Translations under genes and position numbers: made by a program
The notes under the pieces: generated by a model
The model's database searches: none
Seen by the model: the letters and a program-made list of their open reading frames with translations, nothing else
What the model was told of the DNA's origin: nothing
Shown: one piece after another, positions 44,267 through 53,511 of the stretch
Position numbering within the stretch: the first letter of the stretch is position 1
Layout of the letters: each line of letters starts with the position of its first letter
Source: Nitrososphaerota archaeon
GTDB lineage: Archaea > Thermoproteota > Nitrososphaeria > Nitrososphaerales > Nitrosopumilaceae
DNA length: 64,000 bases
NCBI GenBank assembly: GCA_028866895.1
Contig: JAGWHF010000003.1
Span: forward strand, 1-64,000
Direction of reading: 5' to 3'

Positions 44267-45537
44267 TTTATGTCCCTCGGGTCTGTGATCTTGCCTGTTA
44301 CCGCGGATGCCGCTGCGACTAGCGGCGATGCAAGATAGGTCTTCGAGTCCACATGGCCCATCCTCCCTGGAAAGTTCCTGTTAGTTGTACTGATGCAGAC
44401 CTCGTCTTTTGCTAGTACTCCCATGTGGGCCCCGCAGCATGCACCGCATGTCGGAGGACCTACCATCGCACCAGCATCCATGAAAATCTTGATCAATCCC
44501 TCCTCCATTGCCTTCCTGTAGATAGATATGGCGGCAGGAAGCACCTCCGTCCTGATCTTGACCTTCCTGCCTCTCAGGATTCCCGCAGCTGCCCTTAGGT
44601 CCTCAAGCTTTGCTCCAGTGCACGAGCCGATGTATGCCTTGTCAAGTGGCACCGACGACAGCTCCCTTGCCGGTGCCACGTTCTCAGGAGAGAAGGGTTT
44701 TGCCACCGTAGGCTCCAACTCCGATGCGTCATATTCGAAAATTTTGGCGTACTGCGCGTCCGTGTCGCCGTGTACCTCGCGGTATGTGGCAGCTCCCCTC
44801 TGCGCCAAATAGTCCCGGATCTTTTGGTCTGGCTCTATTATCCCGCTCTTGGCTCCAGCCTCAGTCGTCATGTTGGTAAGTGTCAGCCTTTCCTCAACGG
44901 ACATCCCAGAGATTCCTGTTCCCCCAAACTCCATCGTCTTGTATGCGGCGCCGTCAGTCCCTATTTCCCCTATGATTCTCAGGATGAGGTCCTTTGCCAT
45001 CACATATCCCGGCAGCTTCCCATCCAGCCTAAAGTATAGCGTTTCCGGCACCTTGAACCAAATCTTCCCATTGAGAAGAACGTATGCTACGTCGGTGTGC
45101 CCCAAGCCAGCAGCAAACGCTCCTAGTGCGCCCGTTGTGTTCGTATGTGAATCGCCGCCGACATAAACCTCTCCAGGAAGCACCATCGCCTCCTCGTGTG
45201 ACAGAGTGTGGCATATACCGTACTGTCCCATCCCATACTTGAAGTGCCTGGTGATCCCAAAGTCTCTTGCAAACTGCGTCAGGAGCACTATGTTCTGCGC
45301 CGAGATCTTGTCGGCAGCTGGAACAAAATGATCTTCCGCAACCCAGACTTTTTGGGGATCGTGGAGCTTATCGATTTTCATCCCGCCCTTTCGTAGTTTT
45401 TCAAATACCGCAATTACTCCAGGTCCTGAAACATCATGCACCATGACCTTGTCAACATTGGCAAATACAACATCATCGGGGGCGACCCTCTCCCTGCCAG
45501 ACGCCCTAGACAGAATCTTCTCAGTAATATTCAACAA
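44263..45537 (-). CDS. 3-isopropylmalate/homoaconitate-type dehydratase large subunit (archaeal type)
   Basis: 424 residues with cluster cysteines in AYIGSCTGAKLEDLR and PTCGACCGAHMGVLA. It also has VGGDSHTNTTGALGAFAAGL and AMVGPPTCGACC. This is the about 420-residue archaeal branch (isopropylmalate or homoaconitate hydro-lyase), clearly different from the bacterial-type LeuC next door. The start is TTG (45537), 26 bp after a TATA-like GTTTTAATTTC, so it is probably leaderless. One pair may serve leucine and the other lysine (alpha-aminoadipate) synthesis (inference). Confidence 0.92.
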   Translation of the reverse strand: MLNITEKILSRASGRERVAPDDVVFANVDKVMVHDVSGPGVIAVFEKLRKGGMKIDKLHDPQKVWVAEDHFVPAADKISAQNIVLLTQFARDFGITRHFKYGMGQYGICHTLSHEEAMVLPGEVYVGGDSHTNTTGALGAFAAGLGHTDVAYVLLNGKIWFKVPETLYFRLDGKLPGYVMAKDLILRIIGEIGTDGAAYKTMEFGGTGISGMSVEERLTLTNMTTEAGAKSGIIEPDQKIRDYLAQRGAATYREVHGDTDAQYAKIFEYDASELEPTVAKPFSPENVAPARELSSVPLDKAYIGSCTGAKLEDLRAAAGILRGRKVKIRTEVLPAAISIYRKAMEEGLIKIFMDAGAMVGPPTCGACCGAHMGVLAKDEVCISTTNRNFPGRMGHVDSKTYLASPLVAAASAVTGKITDPRDIK

Positions 45538-45622
45538 TAAAAATGAGGTTTTTAGAAATTAAAACGTTTGCCGGCTCGCAACCCCAAACCTTTACATTCT
45601 ATCTGACTCTTCTGAAAACCAA

Positions 45623-46249
45623 TTGGCCTCAAGACTCGCAAAAATTTCAATCCTAATCCTTTTTGTGGCGTCACTGCAGTGGACCGCTTTTGCACAGGAT
45701 TACTCCGTACCGCAGACACGGCTTTCAAGCAAAGGGCTCGCATATGTCGACCTTTCCACATACCCTGCAAATCCCGTCACGGGCCACCCTACAATCCTGC
45801 TGCTCAAGTTTGTCGATCCGCAGACACAGGCTCCAAGGGCAGACATATACTACAAGCTCATCATAAGGAATGGGACCGCCCCAGTCTTCGTTCTTCCCGG
45901 AGGTTCCACTATAGACGGCAAGGTGGGCATACCCTACCAGTTTGAAAAGCCTGGAAGCTACCAAGTGGAGGTCGACCTCAATGACACGGACATAACACAG
46001 GCCACCACGTATTCGCTTGACAAAGTGACCTTCCCCCTCTATGTAGCCAAGGGCGAGATCCAGACCACCAACATGACGCTTGCCACAAATGAACCGCATC
46101 CGATTCCGGCGGTAAACACGGCGGCCCTGCCAAAGTTCAACAATCACCTCTGGGTTGACGGGGTCCTGATAGCTGCAGCTGTTGGTATTGGAATACTATT
46201 CTTCAAAAGGAGGGCTGTTTCCAGAAAGAAGGGCGGCATTGAAAGATAG
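45623..46249 (+). CDS. exported membrane-anchored Ig-like protein
   Basis: 208 residues: a signal peptide (ISILILFVASLQWTAFA), a beta-rich extracellular domain (about 35-150, HPTILLLKFVDPQTQAPRAD, YQFEKPGSYQVEVDLNDTDI) resembling a cupredoxin- or Ig-like fold, and a C-terminal transmembrane helix (GVLIAAAVGIGILFF) with a basic end (KRRAVSRKKGGIER). There are three N-x-T/S sites. The start is TTG, with a TATA-like TTTACATT about 29 bp upstream. The function is unknown; it is a surface-exposed, membrane-tethered protein. Confidence 0.75.
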   Translation: MASRLAKISILILFVASLQWTAFAQDYSVPQTRLSSKGLAYVDLSTYPANPVTGHPTILLLKFVDPQTQAPRADIYYKLIIRNGTAPVFVLPGGSTIDGKVGIPYQFEKPGSYQVEVDLNDTDITQATTYSLDKVTFPLYVAKGEIQTTNMTLATNEPHPIPAVNTAALPKFNNHLWVDGVLIAAAVGIGILFFKRRAVSRKKGGIER

Positions 46250-46293
46250 CGGCTCGCAGAACGCTAAATAATGAACCGTGTCATAGGGCTGCA

Positions 46294-47076
46294 TTGGTCC
46301 TCTCAGTGTTTCCAATCCCGTCCACTCTCAAGACTTGCAGGTTTGATCTATTCCAGAGTCTTGGATCAGATCTTGCAAGGAGCGGCCTTGTTCCCAAGAC
46401 CGGCGATGTCGTGGTAGTTTCAAGCAAGTATGTCTCAAATGCCCAGGGACGGACGGTGGACCTGCACGGGGTGCAACCATCCGCAAAGGCAGGCGAGATG
46501 GCTTCAAGGTTCAAGATGAGCCCCACCATTGCAGAGGTGGTACTCCGGGAATCAGACGCCATATTTGGCGGAATACCGGGGTTTGTGATAACCTCGTCGG
46601 ATTATATCATGGCCCCAAATGCTGGAATCGACAAGTCAAACGCAAAAAAGGGGACCGTGATCCTCTACCCGTCCGATCCGTACGAGGTTGCCGAGCAGAT
46701 CAGGCGCAAATTCCTTCTTTCATGTCATGTCCGCCTTGGCATCATCATTGCAGACAGCAGGCTGATGCCCGCAAGGGCAGGTACCGTCGGCGTTGCAATA
46801 GCATGTGCGGGAATCGAACCGGTCTCCGACTTGAGGGGGAACAATGACCTGTATGGAAACCCGCTCAAGGTCACAATGCAGGCAGTTGCCGACGATCTGG
46901 CTTCAATTGCCAACCTCAAGATGGGCGAGGGGGCGGAGGCGGTTCCAGCTGCACTGATTCGCGATTCTGGGGCCAAGCTTACCCACAGGAGGATCTCGGA
47001 AAGAGAAATGGCAATCCCGCATGACCAGTGCGTATACGTGCGTGGTCTGGGCACCATGAGACGAATAGGGTTTTAA
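46294..47076 (+). CDS. cofE: coenzyme F420:L-glutamate ligase (CofE)
   Basis: A 260-residue GTP-dependent ligase that adds gamma-linked glutamates to F420-0. Family motifs are present (GDVVVVSSKYVSNAQGR, VLRESDAIFGGIPGFVITSS, PNAGIDKSNAKKGTVILYP, GIIIADSRLMPARAGTVGVA). Many Thaumarchaeota make F420. The start is TTG 46294, 28 bp from a TATA box (CTAAATAATG), so it is leaderless. No other cof gene is nearby. Confidence 0.92.
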   Translation: MVLSVFPIPSTLKTCRFDLFQSLGSDLARSGLVPKTGDVVVVSSKYVSNAQGRTVDLHGVQPSAKAGEMASRFKMSPTIAEVVLRESDAIFGGIPGFVITSSDYIMAPNAGIDKSNAKKGTVILYPSDPYEVAEQIRRKFLLSCHVRLGIIIADSRLMPARAGTVGVAIACAGIEPVSDLRGNNDLYGNPLKVTMQAVADDLASIANLKMGEGAEAVPAALIRDSGAKLTHRRISEREMAIPHDQCVYVRGLGTMRRIGF

Positions 47077-47101
47077 TATCGGGAATTTTGACGCAGGATT
47101 A

Positions 47102-47653
47102 ATGGTCGAATTCCTCACACGCTATCCAAAGACAGTCTCTTTGCTTGACGGAATGAAGGAAATGGTTCGGGTTGACAAGGATGGCGTCGAGCAGCTTACC
47201 ATAGTGGTAAGAAAGAGCGTTGACGAGATGCTGAAATTGTTTGCAAAGGAGGGTTTCACCCATGTCAAGTTTGAACACAAGCAGACCACCCAGATAGGCC
47301 ATGGTCTCTCGCTGAAACTAAGGAAGCCGTGGGAGATGCATGTCAGGCTTCTCGAGATGAAAAAGGGGCTTGTTGCTATACAGGCCGAGGTTGAGGTCTC
47401 CCGGGACTACCTCCAGCACCTATTCTGCCAGAGGACCCCCGTCCTATACGAGGTTGAGAGCCTCCTCAAAAAACACCAGATAGAGTACAACATATGGAAT
47501 CAAAGGATAAGAAAGTACGTAAAGACCGTAGTTGACAACTACCGCGTCCAGCTAAAGACGCCAAGCTTTCCAGTTCTGGCCTGGAAACCCATGGTCTTCT
47601 TCATTGGCGCAACCGGCGTTCTGTACCTCTTCAAATACCTTCTAACGGTATAA
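47102..47653 (+). CDS. hypothetical protein with a C-terminal membrane anchor
   Basis: 183 residues. A soluble, basic alpha/beta N-terminal part (EQLTIVVRKSVDEMLKLFAK, HVRLLEMKKGLVAIQAEVEV, LKKHQIEYNIWNQRIRKYVK) ends in a single hydrophobic helix (PMVFFIGATGVLYLFKYLLT), so it is a tail-anchored protein. A TATA (TTTTAATATC) lies about 26 bp upstream of the ATG and just after the cofE stop. No family recognised. Confidence 0.7.
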   Translation: MVEFLTRYPKTVSLLDGMKEMVRVDKDGVEQLTIVVRKSVDEMLKLFAKEGFTHVKFEHKQTTQIGHGLSLKLRKPWEMHVRLLEMKKGLVAIQAEVEVSRDYLQHLFCQRTPVLYEVESLLKKHQIEYNIWNQRIRKYVKTVVDNYRVQLKTPSFPVLAWKPMVFFIGATGVLYLFKYLLTV

Positions 47654-47705
47654 CCCGCCCGGTCCCAGATTCAATTCTTAAATCATTGCATCGCATATAC
47701 ATACC

Positions 47706-48134
47706 ATGGCAGCGCCCCCACATGGCAGCGCCCATACGATTGGGAAAAACGAGCGCGAGTACCTCGGAAAGGTAGACTGGCTATGGAACCGCCTGTCACC
47801 CCAACAAAGAACAAGGATACGCATGTCCATGATCAGCAACACGCTGAGGCAGGAGAACAGCAAGCTTTGCTTCATAGGCCAGGCATCAAGCACCATGACA
47901 GCCATCCCGGCGGATCATGAAAACGTCCTGTCCCAGATTGCGAGAGGGTTTGCAAGCACCATATTTTATGACGGGCCCAACTATCTCCCGCTGCTTGGAA
48001 GAAAGGCAACACCACATGAGAAGAGAATTCTGGACGACATCTACTATGCAAAGATCGGAGGGAGGGAGCACAGGTACAAGGAGGCCACGGAACTCATCAG
48101 GCGCTATTTCTCATGGCATATTGTTTCAGCATAG
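47706..48134 (+). CDS. hypothetical protein (142 aa)
   Basis: A soluble, helical, basic protein (WLWNRLSPQQRTRIRMSMIS, HEKRILDDIYYAKIGGREHR, ATELIRRYFSWHIVS). It has one cysteine and no motif I know. A TATA box (TTCTTAAATC) is about 27 bp upstream of the ATG, so the start is good and the mRNA leaderless. It is one of four consecutive unknown genes between cofE and the oxidoreductase, the others being 47102-47653, 48201-48707 and, on the other strand, 48718-49152. Confidence 0.7.
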   Translation: MAAPPHGSAHTIGKNEREYLGKVDWLWNRLSPQQRTRIRMSMISNTLRQENSKLCFIGQASSTMTAIPADHENVLSQIARGFASTIFYDGPNYLPLLGRKATPHEKRILDDIYYAKIGGREHRYKEATELIRRYFSWHIVSA

Positions 48135-48200
48135 TAAATGGCAAAAAAAGATCCCCAACTACGGATTCTAACCTTTAATTAGAAATTTTCACCATGATAC

Positions 48201-48707
48201 ATGGTGAGCTCACAAAAGCCGGCCCTTTACCTGAAGTTCTACGGAGTCTCCCCGTGGGAGTTGGAGGTACTATACAGCCTCCTTCACAACCTTTTCCAAG
48301 TAACTGAAGACAAGCAGGAACAACCGGAGGATGATTTTACAACCATGGTTGATATCGTTTTTCCACTTGCTTTCAACGATGCATTTTTCAAGTGGTTCGG
48401 AAGACCCAGATGGGACAAGGCCAAGGCGATCTTCAAGGAGCTCAAGAGGAGGCGCGGGAGCGGGAAAGCTTTCCGGCTGTCAATCAGTTTTTCTGGCAGT
48501 CCAAGCGTTAGGTTCATGCTTGACATTCCTGAGCGGAGCCTCTTTGATTCTGCCATAGACAAGATAGACTTTGTGCTGGAGCTTCTTCCCTACCACCTCG
48601 ACCCGCAGAAGATCCCAAGCGGCACCGCCGAGGTTGTGTATTACTTTGATGAACGTAAGGAGAGATGGAACGTGAATTACGGGGCACAGGAAGGCGAATC
48701 CCAGTGA
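48201..48707 (+). CDS. hypothetical protein (168 aa)
   Basis: A soluble alpha/beta protein (PALYLKFYGVSPWELEVLYS, TTMVDIVFPLAFNDAFFKWF, SIDKIDFVLELLPYHLD-like end). A TATA-like TTTTAATTAG lies about 25 bp upstream of the ATG. The 3' end is tail to tail with the minus-strand gene at 48718-49152 (10 bases apart). I do not recognise a family or catalytic residues. Confidence 0.7.
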   Translation: MVSSQKPALYLKFYGVSPWELEVLYSLLHNLFQVTEDKQEQPEDDFTTMVDIVFPLAFNDAFFKWFGRPRWDKAKAIFKELKRRRGSGKAFRLSISFSGSPSVRFMLDIPERSLFDSAIDKIDFVLELLPYHLDPQKIPSGTAEVVYYFDERKERWNVNYGAQEGESQ

Positions 48708-48717
48708 CGCCCGGGCT

Positions 48718-49152
48718 TTACTTTATCTCTTTTTCCAGCGGTTCAAGCATCGAGTTCAGCTCTCGGTATTTTTTTTCTATAAAATCCAGCGACTCTTCAA
48801 GTTTTTTTGACTTGCCATACTTGTACCTGATAAGCTCCCTGTGCCTCCAGAAGGTCTTGCCCTCCCCTACCGACATAGTGCTGAAGTAATCCGGCCCCTT
48901 TAGGTTGTCTGGAAGTTTGATATTGTACGGAAAGAGAAATTCCGCCATGAACCATTCGTCACCGTCTGGATAGTCGGATCCCGTCTCTATGTCAAAGAAG
49001 AGGTGCAGCATGCCTGTCTGCATCAGGCCGTCATCTCTGATAGATGGATGTTTGAGGTTTGATTTTTTGAAGTCCAGGTTGAGAAGGCTGGGCTCGAAGT
49101 ATCCCTTGATAATTGATTTGCGGAAGACCTTGTTGACTTCGTCTAAATTCAA
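48718..49152 (-). CDS. hypothetical protein (144 aa)
   Basis: A soluble, acidic-to-neutral protein (FRKSIIKGYFEPSLLNLDFK, GMLHLFFDIETGSDYPDGDE, EESLDFIEKKYRELNSMLEP) with a coiled-coil C terminus. No cysteine or obvious motif. It is on the minus strand, next to but separated from the oxidoreductase operon by about 100 bases. Its TATA-like GTTAATAG lies about 30 bp upstream. The function is unknown. Confidence 0.68.
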   Translation of the reverse strand: MNLDEVNKVFRKSIIKGYFEPSLLNLDFKKSNLKHPSIRDDGLMQTGMLHLFFDIETGSDYPDGDEWFMAEFLFPYNIKLPDNLKGPDYFSTMSVGEGKTFWRHRELIRYKYGKSKKLEESLDFIEKKYRELNSMLEPLEKEIK

Positions 49153-49250
49153 TGTAGAACTATTCTCTGTGCAACATGCTATTAACTTATATCATTTCTG
49201 TTGCGCTAATTTACAGGCGGTCCAAGTACTTCCCCCCTCCTCTTCCCAAG

Positions 49251-51275
49251 CTAAACGTCTAGCTTATCAAGAATTTTAGAGATGTCAGTAATCGGTCTTC
49301 CATGAGACTCTATTTCCTGGCAGGCCGGAGGATTCTCAAGATAGTTTGGAATCCTGTCCGCAATTCTCTCGTCGTACGGCGCTATTATCTCGTTCTTGTA
49401 GAAAATCCCCGTGGGAATCTTGTCATCCCACTCGTTTGACTTTATGAGGGCCTGCGTGAGCTTGGCATTCTCCTCTTCCGGCGAGTCGATATGTACCACC
49501 GGGTCATACCCCGTGTCCTCCAGCTTGTATATCCTAGGCCTTGGTTTCTTCGTCGTCTCGTCAATGTTGTCCATGCCTGCAAACCAATCCCTCGTGTTTA
49601 TGTCGTTGTATGTCGGACATGGCTGCAAGACATCTATGAAGGAAAGCCCCCTATGCCTCACTGCAGCTATTATCAGATCCTTAAGATGCCTGACATCGTA
49701 TGCGTACCCCCTTGCCACAAAAGTATATCCGCTGGCAATAGCTAGCGCGATTGGATTTACGGACTGGTTGACGTTGGGTTCGGGGAGAGATTTTGTCTTC
49801 AGGCCCAGCTTGAGCGTAGGTGAGGCTTGCCCCTTTGTCAAGCCGTATACCGCATTGTTGAAAACTAGGTAGGTCATGTCCACGTTCCGCCTTCCTGCAG
49901 CAACAAAGTGTCCGGCCCCTATCCCAAGGCCGTCGCCGTCCCCGCCAGTAGCAACAACGGTCAATTCTGGATTTGCGAGCTTCGCCCCCTGGGCAAACGG
50001 AAGGAGTCTCCCATGCAGTGTATGAATGCCGTAGACGTTTACATAGTGTGATGTCTTTCCGGAGCACCCGACGCCCGAAAATATGGCTGCCTTGTGTCTT
50101 GGGATCTCCATCTCTGCAAGTGCCATCTGTATGGCATTTACGATCCCAAAGTCACCGCAGTTGTGAAGAATGGCATTTTCCGATACGTACGAGTTTACAT
50201 CATCCACCTCGAGATTGTAGACCGGCCCGTCATAGTCAAAGTTTTCAATATACTTTATTGGTACCAGAAAGTAATCAGGAAGGGAAGACATGGATGGTTC
50301 TCCTTGATGCCTCTCCTCCAGTCCGTTCCCCAAGTCCTTGCACGGTACGGCAACCCCCTCTACAACCCCTATCGAGTATGTGGCTCCACCATTGCCGTCC
50401 CCCTTCTCAACTGAAATTTCAGGAACCATGCCTTGCCTGAGAAGCAGTGTCTTTACCTGTTCACCAAGGGTCCTAGACCGGGTGGTTAACCTTTCCCGTC
50501 CCTGAACTCCTCCCCTCCAACCATTCCCCATCCAGAGGCCCGTCAACAAACTCTGCTGCTTTTCCAATGGCAGTAACATTGCAAAGTGAGGAATCTTTTC
50601 GTATGAAGGGCCAAACCAGTCAAGAAAGACAGTTGCAAGCATCTCAGAACGGAACATGGTCACACAATTCCCCGTCTCCCTAAAACCAGACAACCCGAAT
50701 GTCCGGTTCATGATTTCTTCGACGTCGTCAAGAAACCAGTTCTCACCAGGTTTACAAGCAAACCTTATTTCGTCATCCCACACCCCCCCGGCCACAAGCA
50801 TGTATCCGATAAGCCTGACGGTCTCCGCGTTGATTGGAACGGCATAGGGCAACTCCCCTCCCGGTCCTCTGCCTTCTGTATGGCATCCCACTTCTAAAGA
50901 TACCAAGTCGGCCTCCTCCTTCTGTACGGGGTATACGAGATAGTCCTCCAGTCTTATCCCGTCCGCCCTTGTCCATACGGCATCGAACTTGCGTTTGCCA
51001 TCCCTCTCGTCCCTCCTTCTTGCCACTAGCACGGGGTGCTCGTCCGTCAGATAGGTTTCCCCAAAGCAATAACCTACAATCTTGAAGACCCTCCCCCTGT
51101 GAATGTGAGATATGGTCTCGCTGACCTTGTGGTATCTCCCGTCCCTGCCAAGGACCCTCTCACCCGCCTTTACCTGTTGGATCTGCTTTACGGATGGATT
51201 GCAGTGGAGCAACGTGTCAGGAAGGACGCATCCTGGGCACCAGTCGTTGTGCACCTCAGTCTTATAGTCTGACAT
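49251..51275 (-). CDS. 2-oxoacid:ferredoxin oxidoreductase beta subunit, intein-containing precursor
   Basis: A 674-residue precursor. After splicing the 357-residue intein, the 317-residue protein reads [16 protein letters not shown] at the junction, the N-terminal signature of archaeal pyruvate/2-oxoglutarate:ferredoxin oxidoreductase beta subunits. The thiamine-diphosphate motif is [13 protein letters not shown] ... [15 protein letters not shown], and the C-terminal half is normal. It takes part in reversible CoA-dependent 2-oxoacid decarboxylation, passing electrons to ferredoxin. I use ATG 51275 (MSDYKTEV), one base after the alpha-subunit stop; upstream Met codons would overlap that gene. 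Confidence 0.92.
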   Translation of the reverse strand: MSDYKTEVHNDWCPGCVLPDTLLHCNPSVKQIQQVKAGERVLGRDGRYHKVSETISHIHRGRVFKIVGYCFGETYLTDEHPVLVARRRDERDGKRKFDAVWTRADGIRLEDYLVYPVQKEEADLVSLEVGCHTEGRGPGGELPYAVPINAETVRLIGYMLVAGGVWDDEIRFACKPGENWFLDDVEEIMNRTFGLSGFRETGNCVTMFRSEMLATVFLDWFGPSYEKIPHFAMLLPLEKQQSLLTGLWMGNGWRGGVQGRERLTTRSRTLGEQVKTLLLRQGMVPEISVEKGDGNGGATYSIGVVEGVAVPCKDLGNGLEERHQGEPSMSSLPDYFLVPIKYIENFDYDGPVYNLEVDDVNSYVSENAILHNCGDFGIVNAIQMALAEMEIPRHKAAIFSGVGCSGKTSHYVNVYGIHTLHGRLLPFAQGAKLANPELTVVATGGDGDGLGIGAGHFVAAGRRNVDMTYLVFNNAVYGLTKGQASPTLKLGLKTKSLPEPNVNQSVNPIALAIASGYTFVARGYAYDVRHLKDLIIAAVRHRGLSFIDVLQPCPTYNDINTRDWFAGMDNIDETTKKPRPRIYKLEDTGYDPVVHIDSPEEENAKLTQALIKSNEWDDKIPTGIFYKNEIIAPYDERIADRIPNYLENPPACQEIESHGRPITDISKILDKLDV
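50160..51230 (-). other. intein with degenerate LAGLIDADG homing-endonuclease domain
   Basis: A 357-residue in-frame insertion interrupting the CPG|CGDFG motif of the beta subunit. Splicing residues look complete: Cys1 ([14 protein letters not shown], block A), block [14 protein letters not shown], block [20 protein letters not shown] and the terminal His-Asn before an extein Cys+1. The middle region carries two LAGLIDADG-like helices. Each has lost its catalytic Asp: [11 protein letters not shown] (usual ADG is AGG) and [11 protein letters not shown] (usual GDG is GNG). Splicing should therefore still work but homing should not. Confidence 0.93.
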
Positions 51276-51276
51276 A

Positions 51277-53190
51277 CTAGACACCATATGACAACACCTG
51301 CCTCTTCTCGGCCTTTCCGTCAATTATCTTCTTTATTGAATCACATATCTCAGAGCAAGTCATCGCTCTCCCCGTGTACTTGAGTACATAATAATCAACT
51401 TTCCTGTCCAGATACTGGTTTAGTATCTGCCCAAGCTGCGCGGAATGGTTTGCCTCAACATCTATTACGGTTCTTACATTCTGGAGCATTGCCTTGAGGT
51501 GTTTTGTGGGAAACGGGTTCAACAATTTTACCTGTATGAATCCAACTTCGTACTTCTCCCTCCTTAGCATCTCGATTGCATCAATAATAGGTCCCTTCGT
51601 GGATCCCCAGCTAATTATGCAGAAGTCGGAGACTCCATGGCTTACAACCTGTTCCTCGGCAGGTATCTTCTCCAGCGCAACATCGACCTTCCTTGCCCTC
51701 TTGTCCATCTTGTAAATCCTGTTTTCCGGATCCTCAGAAATGTGCCCTTCAATGTCGCTCTCATCCCCGGTGTTCCAGAAGATGCCATTTTCCAACCCAA
51801 GTCTTGACCTTGGTGAGATGCCGTCAGGCGAGGGTACAAACCTCTTGTAACCTAAACCTTCAATCTTCTCGAGCAGTTTGCCTCTTTCTATCGTGATCTT
51901 TTGTGGGTCAAACCTCTTCACGGTGGCAACCGTGCTTGCAATAAACTTGTCCATCATGTGAATGACTGGCATTTGGAAAATCTCCGCGTAATTGAAGCAC
52001 CGTGCAGTATCGTAAAACCCCTCCTCAATGTCCCCCGAGGCATACACAATCCTTGGAAAATCTCCGTGTCCGGCATGAATTGCAAAAAGCAGATCGTCCT
52101 GTCCATGCCGTGTAGGAAGCCCCGTTGAAGGACCGCTTCTTTGGTAGAGCGTTACTACGATTGGAACCTCGTTTATTCCGGCCCATCCCAGTGCCTCCGC
52201 CATGAGCGAGAACCCCGGTCCCGATGTGCTTGTGGCGGCCCTTGTTCCTGTCAGTGCAGCCCCTATCAACATACCTATTGCAGAGATCTCATCCTCCGTC
52301 TGCACAATCATGGTCGAGCCTGGCCTGTTGTTCTCTACGTCGAAGGTCTCGTTTGATTCCAAAAAGACACTCTCATCAGATGCGGGGGTGATTGGATAGT
52401 AGGATTGGAACCTGCAGCCTGCAGCCATCTTTCCAAGACCCGTGGATTGGAATCCTTGCACAAGTATTGTATCTGCCTCCTTTTGAATCCGGGACAGCTG
52501 ATACCCGTACTTTGGGAACTTGGCAGAAGCGAAATTGTAGGCATAGTTTGCCGCATTTCTGTTCATCTCCGCAATCTTTGGTTTGCTCGAAAAGACAGCC
52601 TCGACAGATCGGAGGAGCGTGTCAGGTGGCAGCCCCAAAAGACCGATTGACACAGATACCGCCAGCACGTTCAGCATCCTGAACATGCCCCTGATGACAG
52701 GATTTTGCATCTCCTCCGCAAGCGTGGCAAGGATCCCCTTGAATGAAACCGGATAAAGCATTACCCCCCTTTCCTTTGCAACCTCCAAAATCCCCCTTAT
52801 GGTAAACGGCTTCCCTTTGGATGTCAAAAATTTCTCAAGCCTTTCCTTGAATGGCCTGTCAAGCGTAGGAACTTCTTCTGCCCTGACATTTTCCAAGTCT
52901 GACTCGTATACAATCGCACCGTCATTATAGACGTCGTCAGCATGCCTGAAGACCGTTTCCGCATCAAAAGCGGCAAGCATGTTTATCCCATTTACGTTGG
53001 AATGTATTTCCCTGTCAGAGACCCTTACCCCAAAATAGCTGTGTTCTCCCTTGATATTGGAATAGTACTCCCTTTTTCCAAAAACCTTCAGGCCGCATCC
53101 GGCACACGCACCCGCAAAAATGTTGGCTGCTGACTCGACTCCACCACCCTGAGGGCCACCGATAACCCAAGTCAAATCCATAGAAGCCAC
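51277..53190 (-). CDS. 2-oxoacid:ferredoxin oxidoreductase alpha subunit (gamma-alpha fusion)
   Basis: 637 residues. The N-terminal gamma domain (about 1-190: [40 protein letters not shown]) is fused to the alpha domain. That domain has the [10 protein letters not shown] motif (about 270), [19 protein letters not shown] and [18 protein letters not shown]. This is the two-subunit archaeal type, best known from Sulfolobus, with broad 2-oxoacid use. The start is GTG 53190, about 25 bp from a TATA (TTATTAATATC); Met4 (53181) is an alternative. The beta gene begins one base after its stop. Confidence 0.95.
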   Translation of the reverse strand: MASMDLTWVIGGPQGGGVESAANIFAGACAGCGLKVFGKREYYSNIKGEHSYFGVRVSDREIHSNVNGINMLAAFDAETVFRHADDVYNDGAIVYESDLENVRAEEVPTLDRPFKERLEKFLTSKGKPFTIRGILEVAKERGVMLYPVSFKGILATLAEEMQNPVIRGMFRMLNVLAVSVSIGLLGLPPDTLLRSVEAVFSSKPKIAEMNRNAANYAYNFASAKFPKYGYQLSRIQKEADTILVQGFQSTGLGKMAAGCRFQSYYPITPASDESVFLESNETFDVENNRPGSTMIVQTEDEISAIGMLIGAALTGTRAATSTSGPGFSLMAEALGWAGINEVPIVVTLYQRSGPSTGLPTRHGQDDLLFAIHAGHGDFPRIVYASGDIEEGFYDTARCFNYAEIFQMPVIHMMDKFIASTVATVKRFDPQKITIERGKLLEKIEGLGYKRFVPSPDGISPRSRLGLENGIFWNTGDESDIEGHISEDPENRIYKMDKRARKVDVALEKIPAEEQVVSHGVSDFCIISWGSTKGPIIDAIEMLRREKYEVGFIQVKLLNPFPTKHLKAMLQNVRTVIDVEANHSAQLGQILNQYLDRKVDYYVLKYTGRAMTCSEICDSIKKIIDGKAEKRQVLSYGV

Positions 53191-53244
53191 GCTGAACCTA
53201 TAATTTCATCAGATATTAATAATGCTATGAATCCCGATTTGCAC

Positions 53245-53379
53245 CTATCCGCCCGTAGCAGCATCAAACAAGGCACATTCGCACTTGTCCCTTTCTCCAC
53301 AGAATGGACAGACGCAGACGCATTTCTCAATGGGGTTGCCGCATTGAACACAAACTGCAAATTCTTCCTTGTGTTTCAA
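53245..53379 (-). CDS. small cysteine-rich zinc-ribbon protein (44 aa)
   Basis: A short gene reading MKHKEEFAVCVQCGNPIEKC, then VCVCPFCGERDKCECALFDA and ATGG. It has nine cysteines arranged as CxxC, C-x-C-x-C-x-x-C and C-x-C, enough for two zinc sites. The start is TTG (53379). A TATA box (TTTATAATA, 53401-53410) lies 26 bp upstream, and the frame closes with TAG at 53245. It sits just upstream of the oxidoreductase operon with a separate promoter. Its length and cysteine spacing, not homology, support it. Confidence 0.7.
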   Translation of the reverse strand: MKHKEEFAVCVQCGNPIEKCVCVCPFCGERDKCECALFDAATGG

Positions 53380-53511
53380 TTGAATATTACTATACACAGT
53401 TATTATAAATCATTTCTGATTAACTCTCATGGTTGTCGTCTTGAGGCATAGCATCCTAGAAATCAATTCGCTACATCAGTCCGTAGCGGCGGCTTTGGAG
53501 GCCTTCCTGCC

